Shown piece after piece: positions 1-11,906 of a DNA stretch of 64,000 bases. The notes beneath the pieces were generated by a model, which saw only the letters and a program-made list of their open reading frames with translations, was not told the origin of the DNA and did no database searches. The position numbers and the translations under genes were made by a program. This DNA comes from Hyparrhenia diplandra (Eukaryota; Streptophyta; Magnoliopsida; Poales; Poaceae): contig JADLZK010009374.1 in the NCBI GenBank assembly GCA_015847255.1, positions 1,337,560-1,401,559 on the forward strand. Direction: 5' to 3'. Position 1 is the first letter of the stretch. Every line of letters starts with the position of its first letter.

Positions 1-134
1 GAATGACTTCAAACAAAAATGTTGTGAACTACAAAGTTGTATATCTTGTCGAGTAGTACACCTTTCATATAAAGTTTTTCTTCATCGAACATCATATGCT
101 AGTCTGGAAGTTTTTCATGTAATCTATCACTGCT
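1..134. repeat. Diverged transposon-body sequence
   Basis: AT-rich DNA with the phrase 'aactacaaagttgta' followed by hinge words such as 'catcgaacatcatatg'. Variants recur near 1980-2360, 8460-8700, 10540-10990 and 36960-37560. Such blocks commonly occur in the bodies of grass CACTA elements. No coding potential was recognised. Confidence 0.4.
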
Positions 135-1290
135 GTGTCAAGTCCCAAAACCGGCGGTGACAAGACAGGAACCAGCAATGAAGATTCAATGCCAAAGAAG
201 AAAGGAGGATTGGGCATTAAGAACCTTCTTCTGCAAAATAATGCCCTTTTTGTGAAACTGTTGCACAAGTTCTACTCCAAGTTTTACATCCCTTGGGTTC
301 ATCTAGTATGGTTTAAATATTATGATGATAAAGCTCCCCACATTCAAAGAGAGGTGGGATCTTTCCGGTGGAAAGATATCTCTAGCTAGATTAAAGGATT
401 TATATGGTCTCATTACCAATTGTCAGATTGGGGATGGTTCATCTACCATTTTCTGGAAGGATAACTGGGCTGGTAAATATCTTGAGGACTTTCTACCAAA
501 CATTGCTCATTTTGTCAGGTACCCGACATATAAGTGAAAGAAGTTTGAGAAGCTACTTGTCTTGAGGACTTATTTATTATTCCTACATCCCAAGCTGCTG
601 CCTTGGAGTTGGATGATCTGTGAGAGTTAATTCAAGCTTTTAGCATAACAGTAGCGTGACCAGAGAATTCCTATATCCCAAACTGCTGCAATGTTGTATC
701 TGGAAATTGGAAGTGACTCCCAGGGTTAAAATTCTTTGCTTCGCTAATCTTTATTGACAGGTTGAACACAAAGAGTGTGCTTGCAAAGAGGGATTTTAAT
801 GTGCTGCCTGATTGCTTATGTGTGTTTTGTGCTAATGAAGTGGAGGAACCAATTGAACACTTATTCTTTGAGTGTGAGTTTGCTCAATTATGTTGGAATA
901 AGCTTCGAATCACTTGGGTTATCGATGTTGACAATCACAGGACGATTGAACGTAGAATACAGTTGTCAGGACTTCCCTCCTTCATGGAACTCTTTTTGAT
1001 TGCTGCTTGGGAACTCTAGAAGATCAGGAACAGAAAGGTGTTCGATGGTATTCAAGCTACTTTCGGTAGATGGTTGAGGAATTTCAAAGATGAAGCGCCT
1101 ATCCAAGTTTACCAGTTAGGGATTGATTGTAGAAGAATTGTTTGTCTCTAGCTTGATGCCTTGTAATGATTCTTGTCTCTTCTTGCTGCTTGTGGCCTTG
1201 TAATCTATTGTTCTGTAGGCTACCGGCTCTCTTCCTCCCCTCTTTGTATGTGTATATAGCTCTAAACTTTTTTCCCTTCTCATTTTCGTT
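135..1290 (+). mobile_element. LINE (non-LTR retrotransposon) 3' relic
   Basis: Three reading-frame pieces (about 135-389, 322-537 and 762-1019) read in order as the end of a plant LINE polyprotein. First comes the post-RT segment with KGGLGIKNLLLQNNALFVKLL, then the GDGSSTIFWKDNW motif. Last is the zinc-binding reverse-transcriptase domain (zf-RVT), with CVFCANEVEEPIEHLFFEC showing the C-x2-C...H-x4-C pattern. Frame changes between the pieces and stops at 537 and 1019 show it is dead. The sequence up to about 1290 looks like the 3' untranslated end. No clear poly(A) tail or target duplication was found, so the right edge is approximate. Confidence 0.75.
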
Positions 1291-1538
1291 TGGCAATTGC
1301 TACGGTACTCGAAATGATTGTGGACCGTCCATTTTTCGAACAAACGGTCACGATCATCTATTACCTCCTTGGTGATAATAGTATTTATTTAATTTTTATT
1401 TTATCAAATAGGGTAAATAATGATAGTTTTAATTAAAAAATCTTATTTATAGATTTTGTTGCATGCGCGCATGCGTAATCTTTAAGTAATATATGGTTAA
1501 TCTTTTTTTTGTAATTGATATATTCTCATTGCCTTTTT

Positions 1539-1712
1539 AGTGTACGTGACTTGATTAGTTTGAGTAACGTACGTGACACCAGCATGACTAGCGTACGTGA
1601 CTTGTAGTGTGTATGTTTTTTTATGGAAGCCAGCGTGGCTAGCGTACGTTTTTATGGAAAACTTGTAGTGTACGTGACTTGATTAGTTTTAGTAACGTAC
1701 ATGACACCAACG
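1539..1712. repeat. Short direct repeat with cgtacgtgac words
   Basis: A roughly 45-bp block at 1539-1583 recurs at about 1667-1712, beginning 'tagtgtacgtgacttgatta'. Additional 'agcgtacgt' words lie between. It could be a transposon subterminal repeat field; no terminus was identified. Confidence 0.6.
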
Positions 1713-1779
1713 CGGCTCTAAAAAAAGTGCGTGTGTGTGGGGGTTAGGGGTACGGGGTGGTTTGAAAAAAAATCATGTT

Positions 1780-2420
1780 TAGAATGTAACTTGAAATTGT
1801 TGAAGAACATTTATTTCTCTTTTTAATTTGTAGCTAAAATTTATAACTAGTCTTTCTCACTCGTACTAACTCCAAATGTGATGGTTTTTTTTTTTTTTTC
1901 TAAAATCATGGTCTATCAAGGTATTGTGGTGTTATGAATAATATTTTACTCATATTCTGTCGTGAACATTTCTAAATTTGAATTTAAAAATGTTAACTTG
2001 AAACAACAATTTGAAACATCATATGATTTCGGTTGAAGCTTGAGGCATGAACATAAATGTTGTAGAACTCATCAAGATGTACAATTTTTGTTTTGGTCAT
2101 TTTTTGAAACGACAAAGCGATATTAACACTTTTCAAAACATTTTGATATCTCTCTTGTAGTTTATGAAACTAGAAGAGAGATATCTAAGATTTGTGAACA
2201 ATGTTACTACTACTATATCGGATGGAGAAATGACCAAAATAAAAATGTAGATTCTGAAAAGTTACGAAATTTTGTAATTGACAAGTTTTTTATTTAAAAT
2301 TATCTTGTCACACAAAACTACGTTTTTAAATCATGAAATACTGCATTTGAATTTTTCAAATTTGAAATTCATTTTTAGGGTAATTGATATCAGATGGACA
2401 AATTTTTTTTTTATTACAGT
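1780..2420. repeat. AT-rich transposon-body sequence, no gene
   Basis: Homologous in wording to 10540-10990 and 36960-37560 (phrases about 'tacaatttttgttttggtca' and 'gaaatgaccaaaat'). Interpreted as CACTA-type internal non-coding sequence. Confidence 0.4.
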
Positions 2421-2940
2421 GGGCTAAGTTAACATGTCAAATTTCAGCTTACAATGCCCAAGCCCATCACGCAACACAACCTGTTTGAGATTTCGTTCAG
2501 AGATTTGAGAGAGAAATCAGTTCGAGATTCACCGGAAACAAATGTGCACACCTGGTTCGAGTGTGAGGAGGCTGGATCGGCGGCGCCGCGCCAGGAGGGA
2601 CGGGTTCGGCTCTACTCTCGGGTGCATGCGGGATTTTATCACGTGAATAGTGGGGAAGGGTTTTTATTTTTTTGGTTTATTACATTTATTAATTCATTTA
2701 GTGTGACTTGGAAGGTACATGCGAGGAGATTTGTTGAATCCGCATGCATGCGTGATTCCCTCCGGTGAACAGGGATGTGGGGGTTTTATTTTTATTTTTT
2801 GAATATATTAATGTATAGTAATTCATAAAAATGGTAAATAATCAATGGTCTAGATCAATTTAAGATATTACCTCCTACTAGGTAAAAGGAGTACCTGAGC
2901 ATTGCCCTTTTCGTTTTTATAAAATTTCTATTTGCACCGT
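2421..2940. other. No gene recognised
   Basis: A 104-codon open frame starts at 2454 but resembles nothing known, and its composition drifts from GC-rich to T-rich. I see no supported feature. Confidence 0.4.
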
Positions 2941-3130
2941 GGGGAACTCCCGTATAGTCTTTGCACCAAATAATGCCAGTGTTAGTTCATGGCTTCAACT
3001 GGCATTTATACTCTAGCGGTTCAAGAAATGAACCGATAGTGATGAGCTGGCGGACAAGATCACTGTCGGCTCATAAGCAACCGGCAATGTGGGCCAATAG
3101 TGATGGTCGGTTTTCAAGTTGATGGCCATG
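2941..3130. mobile_element. CACTA-type subterminal repeat block
   Basis: Short inverted words such as 'gaaccgatagtgatgag', 'gatcactgtcggctcat' and 'ccaatagtgatggtcgg' resemble the subterminal repeats of grass CACTA families that carry 'ccggcagtgat' motifs. Element ends are not visible. Confidence 0.45.
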
Positions 3131-3910
3131 CATGTGGCACATTCATGGCATTTTTTGGTGGAGATTTTTGGACAGGTTCACGAAGTTGTATTATAGCTTC
3201 TCTACCAAACATCTCCACGAAAATATCTTCTCTATGCAATCCCTCATAAATGCACTCTCACAAGCTAAAAATTGGGGTGAAACTCAAAAACTAGATTCAC
3301 CTGAATTCATCCTGCTCTAGGGGGACCCAACGTGGCCACTGGCGCTTTTGCCTCTAAGCTAGCATGAGGAGGTGTGACACTTTCAAGGGCATGCAAGTGC
3401 GAGGAGTAGGGGCTGACTCACCTAGGCATGCTGCGGAGCGCATACTTCGACGGGGAGAATCGGAGTCACCATGGTCACCGGGGAGGGGTGACGAAACCAC
3501 CATGTGTGAGCGCATGGAGCATTATTTTCGTGAGCCGGGCCAAGCGAAAGGGCATGAACGATGGAGAGGGACACACTCACCGAACCGCATAGACGGCCAC
3601 GGAAATATACTGGAGATGGCATGCTTGTTGGGCCACGTGGACAGCCAAGGGGGGCACGCAATAGGTGTTGGCTGGCCGACAAGTGAGAGAGGCAGGTGCA
3701 TGCGAGCTAGTGAGAGGCCAAGCGAATAATGAGAGACAGAGAGGAGAGGAGAGGAGAGGAAAAGATAACAAAAGAGATAATGGCATTATGGTCATTTTAT
3801 CCTTTTGTCCAATTGAAAAAAATTGATTACTAAATGATCCACCAAAATAGTAGCTTCACCTGTAAAGCGGTGCTATGATCCAAAGCTAAAAAGGTTGACT
3901 CATGAGTGAA
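3131..3910. other. No gene recognised
   Basis: Overlapping open frames on both strands (3364-3729 +, 3422-3682 -) have no recognisable domain. A purine run (gagag) lies at about 3736-3765. Confidence 0.35.
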
Positions 3911-3920
3911 AGTAGAGTTA

Positions 3921-4464
3921 GAGCACTCACAATGCAGACTCTATCATACTCCCTCCGGGATAGTATTAGATGTCGTTTAGGACAGCGACACGGTCTCCAA
4001 AACATAACTTTGACCTCTTATTATTATAAAAATATTTATGAAAATATGATATAAGTATACTTTTATTAAAGTATTTTTTAAGACAAATCTACTCATATAA
4101 TTTTTACATTTACAAAATCAACAACTTAAAAGTTATTAATGATTTATATTCCCGATGTTTGACCCAAACCTTGTCCAAAACGACTTCTAATACCAGCCGG
4201 AGGGAGTAGTTTCTATTTTTATTTATTACCCATCTATTTATTGTTTTTGTTGATGTGGCGTTGTATTTATTGATGAGAGAGAGGAAAAACACAAGAAACC
4301 AAGTCTAACTAAGAAACGAAGTCTTCCGTAAACCAAGACAATATGTGAGAGTGACAAGTGGGCCAAGTGATATCATGATAGAAAAACGCATTGTGGAAGA
4401 TAGTTTCTTGACACAATGTCCAAGACTATAAAAATCATGATAGTTTCTAGCATTGTGAGTGCCC
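3921..4464. mobile_element. Tourist/PIF-Harbinger MITE
   Basis: Terminal inverted repeats begin gagcactcacaatgca on the left and match the reverse complement of gcattgtgagtgccc on the right. The element is flanked by TTA at 3918-3920 and 4465-4467, the target duplication of PIF/Harbinger elements. Without the Stowaway nested inside it, it would be about 284 bp. No coding capacity. Confidence 0.8.
3949..4206. mobile_element. Stowaway (Tc1/mariner) MITE nested in the Tourist MITE
   Basis: Termini ctccctccgg and ccggagggag are perfect 10-bp inverted repeats, flanked by TA at 3947-3948 and 4207-4208. The 258-bp AT-rich non-coding interior is typical of Stowaway elements, and it interrupts the left inverted repeat of the surrounding MITE. 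Confidence 0.85.
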
Positions 4465-4469
4465 TTATA

Positions 4470-5280
4470 CCAAATAGTGCATAATGGGGTTGGTTGTGTG
4501 AATGCGACCTGCTTAGCTCCCTAACCTATAGAGCAAAAGGAATCTTTCGGTATTGTTACGAAGAAACGTGGGGTCCTTTGTCACGCCAAGCTTGCTAGAT
4601 GTAAACCATGTTAGGGCTAGTTTGTAGAGGCTTGAAACTTGTTTCATTATCTTAAAAAAAGCGAAGCGATTGTTAAAGTATATTAGGATTTACATTTTCA
4701 AATCCACTAATATGGCCATTTCGTTAGCTGATTCTTTTTGTCAAACACTTTTTATCGAAAACAATTCATAGGTGAAGCTAAGAATGTAGTTTTCACAACT
4801 CTTTCCCTCATTTCTCCCTCAGTCATGCATAAATTTGTGGGTAAAACTGTTTTGCCAAATAAATTTTTAAAACAAATACCAAAAAAAAAAAAAAAAAGGA
4901 TGGCTTCACTAGTCAAACTGAGCTATGCCAAATAGGGCCAAAAACATATGGACATGAGCATATGCTAGTCTGGAGAACGCCTTACGGCAACTAAACGTCC
5001 TGTAGTGGATATAGTAAATATAATCTTCTCAACATATAATATGTAGGAAATGCATAAAAGTGGGCTCATTTGTTTCTTCTCAACATACCAAGTAGCTCAT
5101 TTGTTTCTTTGCATCTGTTTGGCTATTTGATGTAAAAATCACGCACAATTATGTATAAAAATATAATATGTAGGAAATGCATAAAAGTGGGGTCCCAGAA
5201 AAGCTAAATGTCTTCTGCTGGAAGGAAAAGGTTCAAATTGTTCCATTTAAAGTTGGGAAATGTCAGATAAATCTCTAAAC
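4470..5280. other. No gene; one direct repeat
   Basis: AT-rich. A 31-bp segment at 5044-5074 is repeated exactly at 5161-5191 (starts atataatatgtaggaaatgc). The word 'tcctgtagtg' near 4998-5007 could be an old CACTA end, but no partner is seen. Confidence 0.45.
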
Positions 5281-5282
5281 AA

Positions 5283-6008
5283 ATGTGTTTGGCTCTGTTT
5301 TATTTGAGCCCGCCCGACGGTCATGACGGACTCTTGGCAAAGGTTTGGACACGTGGCTGTCCGTTAGGATTCAATACGATCCCCCCAAAAAAACTCCGCC
5401 CGCTAAGAGCGGCAAGTGGGCCCCTCGGCGGCGTGACCGACAAGTGGGGCCCATACGCATCGGTTTTTCTACGAGCAAAAAAATAAAAAGTCCTTTGCCG
5501 AGAGGTCCCACGGGGAGCCCTCGGCAAATTTGACGCCTTTGCTGAGCAGCAAGTGACCCCTCTCGGCGATGTGATTGACAAGTGGGGCGAAACAGGTCGG
5601 TTTTCTGCGGCCAAAAAAAAAAAAAAAAGTTCGTTGCCGAGAGGGAAACGTTTCCCTCTCAGCAAAATTTAGTTTCTTTGCTGAGCGGATAACGCCCTCT
5701 TCTTGGCGAAGAAAGCGGGATGGGCGGCATCAACACCTTTCGCTTCTACCGAGATCTGGCTCGTCGCCTGGGCTGGGTTTCGTCTTCGCCTAGTGTTCTC
5801 CTTCGCTGAGCAGCCGCCTCTCGGCAATGGTGATCTTTGCCTATGGCTGTTCTTTACCGAGAGGCCCACACTCGGCAAATATGTCTTCGCCGAGAGTGGC
5901 ACTTTGGAGAAGCACAGCTGTCGGCGAAGCCGACCCGCGCCGAAAGCAGCAGTTTTCGTCTCTTGGCGAATCGCTGTACTCTCAGCGAAGGTCGGGTTTC
6001 TTGCAGTG
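5283..6008. mobile_element. CACTA right-end fragment with GCCGAG subterminal repeats
   Basis: Dense alternating words (tttgccgagagg, cctcggcaaa, ctcggcgatg, cgccgagagt) in both orientations form a CACTA subterminal repeat field. The sequence ends in gtttcttgcagtg at 6008, the complement of a CACTGCAAGAAAC terminus. The left end was not found, so this is a fragment or has an unrecognised start. It lies 140 bp beyond the putative splice donor of the NLR pseudogene on the other strand. The GC-rich open frames here (5321-5665 -, 5703-6077 +) are chance products of the repeats. Confidence 0.75.
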
Positions 6009-6148
6009 CTTAACTATTTCAATTGGTCCAGTTTAACAAGTTTGCCTTTTGTTTCTCCACATGTAGTTGAATTTTGATATCAAATTTTGTGATGTGATAA
6101 AAGACATATCGAATAATATGTTTAAAAATATTATGGAATTTAAATTAC

Positions 6149-7219
6149 CTGTTTGTAGTAGACGCGGATAGAGTGGCCTGTTGGAAACTGCCCAAGCTCT
6201 GAAACCCGGCATGGCTCCCCAGTACATTGGCTTGCAACCTCCAGACGGTGAGTCAACACAACAATCCTGCTCCCTTTCTTCCTGTCAGGCAAGTATGACC
6301 TGATGGCATCCCAATCTACCATGGTGCACAGGTCTTCCAGGACTATTATGTACCTATGTGTGTTAATTTTCTGAGCAAACTCCTTTATGAGTCCGCCCTG
6401 AGTGGCCTGCTGCATCCTCTCAAGCGTGTCTAGACCTACGATTACATCTTCTTGTACTTGGCAAGAGTGCGTGAGGAACTGAGTCATCAAGCTCTCAATA
6501 AACTTGTGAGGATTGAACGGATGCATTATCTTCACCCAGGCACGAAATTCGAATACCTTGGATACTCTTTCATCAATATATGCCTTCCTGACGATGACTA
6601 CTTTACCAAGATCGCCTTCTGTTCCACAGACAGAGACCACATGAAGGTCTGTATCTTCTCTAGTGATCAATCCGGCGAGGTCCAAGGGTCCAGCCTTCTT
6701 GACGGCGTTTATAAGAACGTCAGAGGTGTTGGCCGCCGTCTTCTGCACCGGATCCACGGTGGCTGGCATGATTTTGGACGTGGAGTCAACGATGAGATTA
6801 TAGCGGATGTTCCTCTAGCTCACATCCACCACCCGAGCCCGGAGTAGTGTCGTCTCAGCGACAGCTACATCCACCGGCAGCGGCGGTACCTCAAAGCCTG
6901 CCCAGCTACAGGACGGCACCAGCCGGAGCCACCAGGACTTCTTCGTGGGGTCGAGGTGGAGGACGAAATCGATGTTGTCCTCCACGTCGTGGGACAGGTC
7001 GCGGACCTGGCGCACCCAGGTCCTCACGATCCTGTTCTTGACGTGCTCCTCACTGGCGGTGTCCAGAAATGACTGCATCATTTCGAACTCCCCCGTGATG
7101 AACACCAGGTCGCGCTGCACGGTCTTCCACTGCTCGGCTTCCTCCTTGATGGCATTCTTTACTTTGTCCGCCAACAGCTGCACCGCCGTCTTGGAAAGCC
7201 CAACCACAAGGTCCGCCAT
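6149..7219 (-). pseudogene. CC-NB-ARC disease-resistance (NLR) pseudogene, 5' exon only
   Basis: From the ATG at 7219 the minus strand reads an Rx-type coiled-coil domain (MADLVVGLSKTAVQLLADKV, then WVRQVRDLSHDVEDNIDFVL, the EDVID-like motif). A single in-frame TAG at 6817-6815 falls in the linker, where relatives read Gln. The same frame then continues through NB-ARC: a degenerate P-loop (GTEGDLGKVV, with Val where Thr/Ser should follow Lys), an RNBS-A-like stretch, kinase-2 (YIIVLEDLCTMVDWDAI) and RNBS-B (GSRIVVLTHR). It ends at a good splice donor, CAG|GTAATT, at 6149/6148. GLPL, MHD and LRR parts are absent downstream; a CACTA end lies at 6008. Active relatives are intracellular immune receptors. 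This copy looks dead by stop, P-loop loss and truncation. The donor is an inference. Confidence 0.85.
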
Positions 7220-7635
7220 GGCTGTTCTTCTGGTGTGTTTGCCTCAAGCCTTCAAGGCAGCAAAGTTTTGAATCGAGAAAATTTTGATCAGATCATCATC
7301 AAGGGTAGGCCAAAGATGAAACAGCTACTAGTTGATAAATAATTATTACTACTAGCTAGTAAAGAGTAGTATGTGCTTAATTACCAGAAAGATGTCTCCG
7401 AGCTCGCAGCAAACAAAAACTAAGCCGTAGAGATCACAAAGTCAGTGGTCTTGGCCTCTGGCTAAGCTTCAGTGGAGTATGGAATGCTGGACGTAGCTGC
7501 TCTTATTACAGAAGGAAAGAGGAAGCATACCCCCATTGAGATAACCCTTAGCAGTTGCGCTTTAGCTGTCTCGGGTGTGAATTTCGTGTTCATTTTCTAT
7601 TGTTAAGCCGACCTCAATTTTGAAAACCTGCCGGC
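7220..7635. other. 5' flank of the NLR pseudogene, no gene
   Basis: Upstream (minus-strand) sequence of the NLR start. No clear TATA box could be placed and no coding potential was seen. Confidence 0.4.
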
Positions 7636-7639
7636 TTAG

Positions 7640-8180
7640 CCACATGCGATACATATCTGGACAAGCGCCAATACTCTAATACTCCATGCTGGCACGTCAC
7701 AGAAATCCGCGGTTACAAATGACAAAAAGGATGCATTGATGCTTTCATCGTGAGAGCATCTCGCAATCCAATACAGACAAAATTTTGGACAGCGAACAAG
7801 CTTGTCCTGTTCGGTGTAGCTAGTTACTAGCGCAGTCCAAAACAAATTTTAGGCACCCATATTATTCAAACGTTTAGGTGATGATGAAACAAAGAATAGG
7901 CATAGGCAAATTAAATTGGTGTGGGGCACCAAACGACGGATACAAGAAAGTTAACTAATATCTATCCAATCAGACAACCTAACCTAGCTGTTCAACAAAA
8001 ATAAACTGAACACGAAAACAGCATGCTCTTGGTCTGTTTACTACGAATTAATCTGCCATATAGCCAGCTCAGACTGATGCCGAAGGCCCAACCGTAGATG
8101 TAGAATTATATAATTTGGTGGTTGATGAAGCACAGTTGCATTTATTTAGCAAAAGAAGCACCGATGCATTTTTATTGTTG
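7640..8180. repeat. Duplicated segment, copy 1 (NLR upstream region)
   Basis: Shares long near-identical runs with 13110-13690, for example 'caatacagacaaaattttgg', 'ctgttcggtgtagctagt' and 'acaacctaacctagct'. Order and orientation are the same. It lies about 0.4-1.0 kb upstream of the NLR ATG, so the duplicated unit probably includes an NLR promoter region. Confidence 0.75.
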
Positions 8181-8734
8181 ATGTCCATTTCATTTAAATT
8201 CATTTGGTGTCTATAACCTGATATATATGATATTGAACATCTAGACAACATATTGATTATCTTGGTATTAAGATGGCTTTTAAACTGACATTACATCTCT
8301 CTGTAATTTTCATAGCATTTTATCTCTATACAAGGTTATATAAAATGTTTAATATATATTTTTTGAAAATATGGAACACTAGAGATTGGATAGTATGTGG
8401 AAATTTGTTCAAAATCAATTACATAGCAGATCTTATAATGTCGGATTAACAAAAAAATTTTTAATCAATTTTATATTTTTATGAGGTCTACAACGTTTTC
8501 GTTCACAATATTTTTATTTGAATCCATCTTGGAACCAAAATGATCGATATATAATGTATAGATCTACGAACAGATTGATTGAACATTGTATCCATTTTCA
8601 GGCACCAAAAAAAAATCTTCAAATGAAAAAAGGTCATGAATTGCAAAAGTTGTAGATCTCCTCGAGGATTGACTACGGACTCAGGCTCTTTGCCGAGTGG
8701 CGAGACACTCAGCAAAGACCCTTATACACTTGGG

Positions 8735-8971
8735 AGAGTTTAATTGGTGAAATATTTTGGCTACTGTAGCTTTTTTTCGTTTGTATTTGGTAATTATTGT
8801 CCCACCATGGATTAACTAGGCTCAAAAGATTTGTCTCGCACTTTTCTGTCAAACTATGCAATTATTTTTTGTTTGTTTACGTTTAATGCTTGATCCATGT
8901 GTCAAGAGATTTGATGTGACGGGCAATCGTAGCACTTTTTGGGTTTTCTTTTAAGTAAACTAAACAGGGCC
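8735..8971. mobile_element. Non-coding DNA element (common grass MITE type)
   Basis: Contains the characteristic order ggctactgtagc, cgtttgtatttggtaattat, ggctcaaaagatttgtctcg and a terminal aaactaaacagggcc. In reverse complement this is the widespread grass 'GGCCCTGTTTAGTT...GAGACGAATCTTTTGAGCC' element. It sits between two CACTA subterminal blocks. The left inverted repeat is poorly preserved. Confidence 0.6.
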
Positions 8972-9074
8972 TAGGCAGCAAAGGATACTCGGCAAAGGAA
9001 GTGACGGCAAATGCCTCTTTGCCGATATTTTTTGTCAATTTTTTTAATATAAAAAGGGCCTCACCGGGCCTAGC

Positions 9075-10372
9075 TGTAGCGCCATGCATGCTACAAATTC
9101 CAACATACAGTACGTTCATGATCAGCACATCTAACCTACGCACTTTGCCTATAGTCTTTGCTATCCATCCAGATTCAAATCTTTATAAGTTTTTCGTTTT
9201 AAGTCCAAATCGATCCGTTCAAGTTGCGTTAGATTCGTAATCTCGTAACCTACATGTTAATCTTACTAATATTCAGGTTTTAAACTTTTTAAATTTCGAG
9301 TTTGTTTTAGGCTTATTATTTTATTATTATTAAACTTATAAAATTCATATCTACGCTGTTTTTAAGTCCGTTTTTGGTGATCCTTACGTCGATGTGATTG
9401 TAGTGGCGTGTAGAATAGTTTTATGTACTTTTTAAACTGTTTTCCCACTGTTGGTGTACTGTTCTAATTGTAGTCTTGTTTGCCATGCATGATTGGATCC
9501 ATGTGTTTGTGTGTTGCTGATTGGAATCGAGTAGATCGGTGAGCTTTATGTTGTTGATCTCGAAGATGACCGTGATCTATAAGAAGTTGATGAAGAAGGT
9601 GTTTTTGGGAAAGCATTGGACTTGAAGAAAGGATCTCTATTTAAGGCAAGTATAGTTTTGGGATATGCTAGCTTTAAACCATGATCTTATGACTTGCTTA
9701 ATGTTTATGCACTGAATGTTAAATATGAATTGTTGATAACATGTTTCATAGGGCGAAAGAGCTTGTGTTTATTTATTTATAATGCTCTTAGCTCTCCATA
9801 AGGACTTATCCTTTGGCAAAATCCGGGACTTACCGCACAGCTATGGGGGGCTACGTGGCTCGGCTTTAGTCGCTCAGGGGGGATAGTGTTTACTTGTGTC
9901 GATGGTTACCGAAACGGAAGAGAATGGGTTGTAGCCCTATCGCTATTCGGCATATTTAGATAACCCCTTTGAAAGGCTTTATATGGTTTTCTCGCCCCGA
10001 AAACCATGACCCGTAGTGAAAGTGTACACCTCTCGTGTGCGCAGAGTTAAAAACGATATATCGGCCGTGTTCGCGGTTATGAACGGCCCGGAAAACCGAG
10101 GGAAGGATTTACTTTCTGTTGATGATGTTGTTTATGATATAACTATTGCTATACATGCTTATTCAATTGTTCATGATTTATCGCTTCATGCTATTCATTA
10201 TTTATGTTATAATGATCATGGGTTTTTGGGTAGATAATTCCTAGCTATATTTGCGGAGTTCGACATGGACTCATGCGAGGACGAAAGTGTAAAGCAAGGT
10301 GCTATGTGTATGCGGCGTCTTGGCGCCCTCGGAAGGGCTGTGTGGTGCGGCTTTGGAGGGCAGGGTGTCACA
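9075..10372. mobile_element. Solo LTR, 1298 bp
   Basis: Begins TGTAGCGCC and ends GGGTGTCACA (TG...CA). It is flanked by an exact 5-bp duplication, ctagc, at 9070-9074 and 10373-10377. No internal domain, primer site or coding region is present, so it is a solo LTR left by LTR-LTR recombination. Its last ~110 bp resemble the TRIM LTR at 25050-25299 in reverse orientation (cctcggaagggctgtg, gtgcggctttggaggg). Confidence 0.75.
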
Positions 10373-11234
10373 CTAGCCTTGGTCATTTTATTCACGGTTT
10401 TTGCAAACTTTGTGTCTGCTGGCCTTCGAACCCATGACCCTCACGCATACTTGCTGCTCTACCTCTGCATGACATTACCACATGTTTCAATATCCGCTTT
10501 AGTTCCCCAAATATTGTACTAAACCGATAGAAAATTGCTTGTTTCCAACCCTAAACGAATTTAAATCAAAAATTTCAACTAAAAAGATTCATAACTCTCA
10601 AGATCTACAATCTTTACATAGAAAGTTTCTCCATCCGAGGTCGTTTGAAAATTTTGAATTTCAAGATATTTAGACATAGTTTTGTGTGATAAGATGAATT
10701 AAAATGATAGGTTGTTAACTACAAAGATTCATAACTTTTCAATATCTACAATCTTCATTTAGGACCATCCTAGATTGTTTGAAAAACAAATCATCTTTTA
10801 AAATTTTGAAATTCAGACATAGCTTTGCAAGATAAGATGAATTCAAATAAAAAACCTTTCAACTACAAAGATTCATAACTTATTAAGATCTACAAAATTT
10901 ATTTTGGTCATTTCTTCATCCGACATAGTGGTAGTAACATTGTTCATAAATCTTAATAATCTCACCTCTATTTTTAGGAAACTATGAGAGAATATGAGAT
11001 GTAATGAAGAAATTATAAAAATAAACATTGTATTTGAAAACTTTTTGAACTTGTTTAGGGCCTCAAAAATTGCTTTAAAATTGATTTGTTGAGTGCTTGT
11101 TTTTTTGGCATACGGCAAAATGCCTCTTTGTCAAGTGCCAAAAAAAAAGCAGTCGGCAAAGACTTATTTTGTTGTATACTAGGAAACAACACTCGGTAAA
11201 AAGACTTATTTTGTTGTTTACTAAGAAAAAAGGT

Positions 11235-11906
11235 TGTCGAACCCGACTATATTGGGCCGGAGCTGACACCCGATTGTCGACCGTTGGAGGGGTGAAGGCG
11301 GCGTAGGGGCTGCAGTCTCCCGACGACGGCGACGACCGGCGGCGTGCACGGGCAGCAGCGAGGGAGTGGAGGAGCCGTGGCGGAGGGGAGGAGGCGTCTT
11401 GGCGGCGCGCGGGCGGTCATGGCGCGGCGTTGGGGGGAGGGTGGCGGGCGGTGGCGCCTGAGGAGGCTGCGGCGCGGCGGCCGGGGTGAGGGTGGTGGCG
11501 TGGTGGGCGAGAGAGAAAGAGATAGATAGGACTATTTTTTATTGCTTGCTTATCCCCAAAGAGATTACACGCCTCTGCTTATATAGCCCGGGTAGTGGGA
11601 CTTGTAATCTAAGCAATCTCTCTATATGGTTTCCTTATTCGATTGGAATACCATTTACAAGCAATATTTATTTATTTTCTAATAAGGGCCTTCCTTATAG
11701 ATTGGAATATTCTCTTTTACACACCAAAAAGCCTAAGATAATCCTAACTTGAGGGCGAAGCAGAGTTAGATGCGAGGGGAGGGAGGTGGCGGTAGCGCGG
11801 GGGGCGCCGGCTCCCCCCCCGCGCGCCCGCCCCCTCGTGGGCCGGCGGCGGCCGCGTCGAGCCCTTTTTTAGCTGGTCCCGGCTGGCCCAATTGCAGGTC
11901 ATGACA
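11235..11906 (-). mobile_element. Solo LTR related to the A1/A2 LTR family
   Basis: Begins tgtcgaaccc and ends caggtcatgaca. The left 45 bp (tgtcgaacccgactatattg, then ggccggagctgacacccg) match the layout of the A2 LTR start (tgtcacgaaccgattagatt). A GC-rich block and a block with 'ttccttatagattggaatat' follow in the same order as in the A LTRs. The flanks aaggt/aagac are an imperfect duplication. It lies inside the CACTA relic. Open frames here are byproducts of GC bias. Confidence 0.55.

Noticed and set aside
5321..6077. Several 60-124 codon frames
   Set aside because: They are translations of CACTA subterminal repeats.
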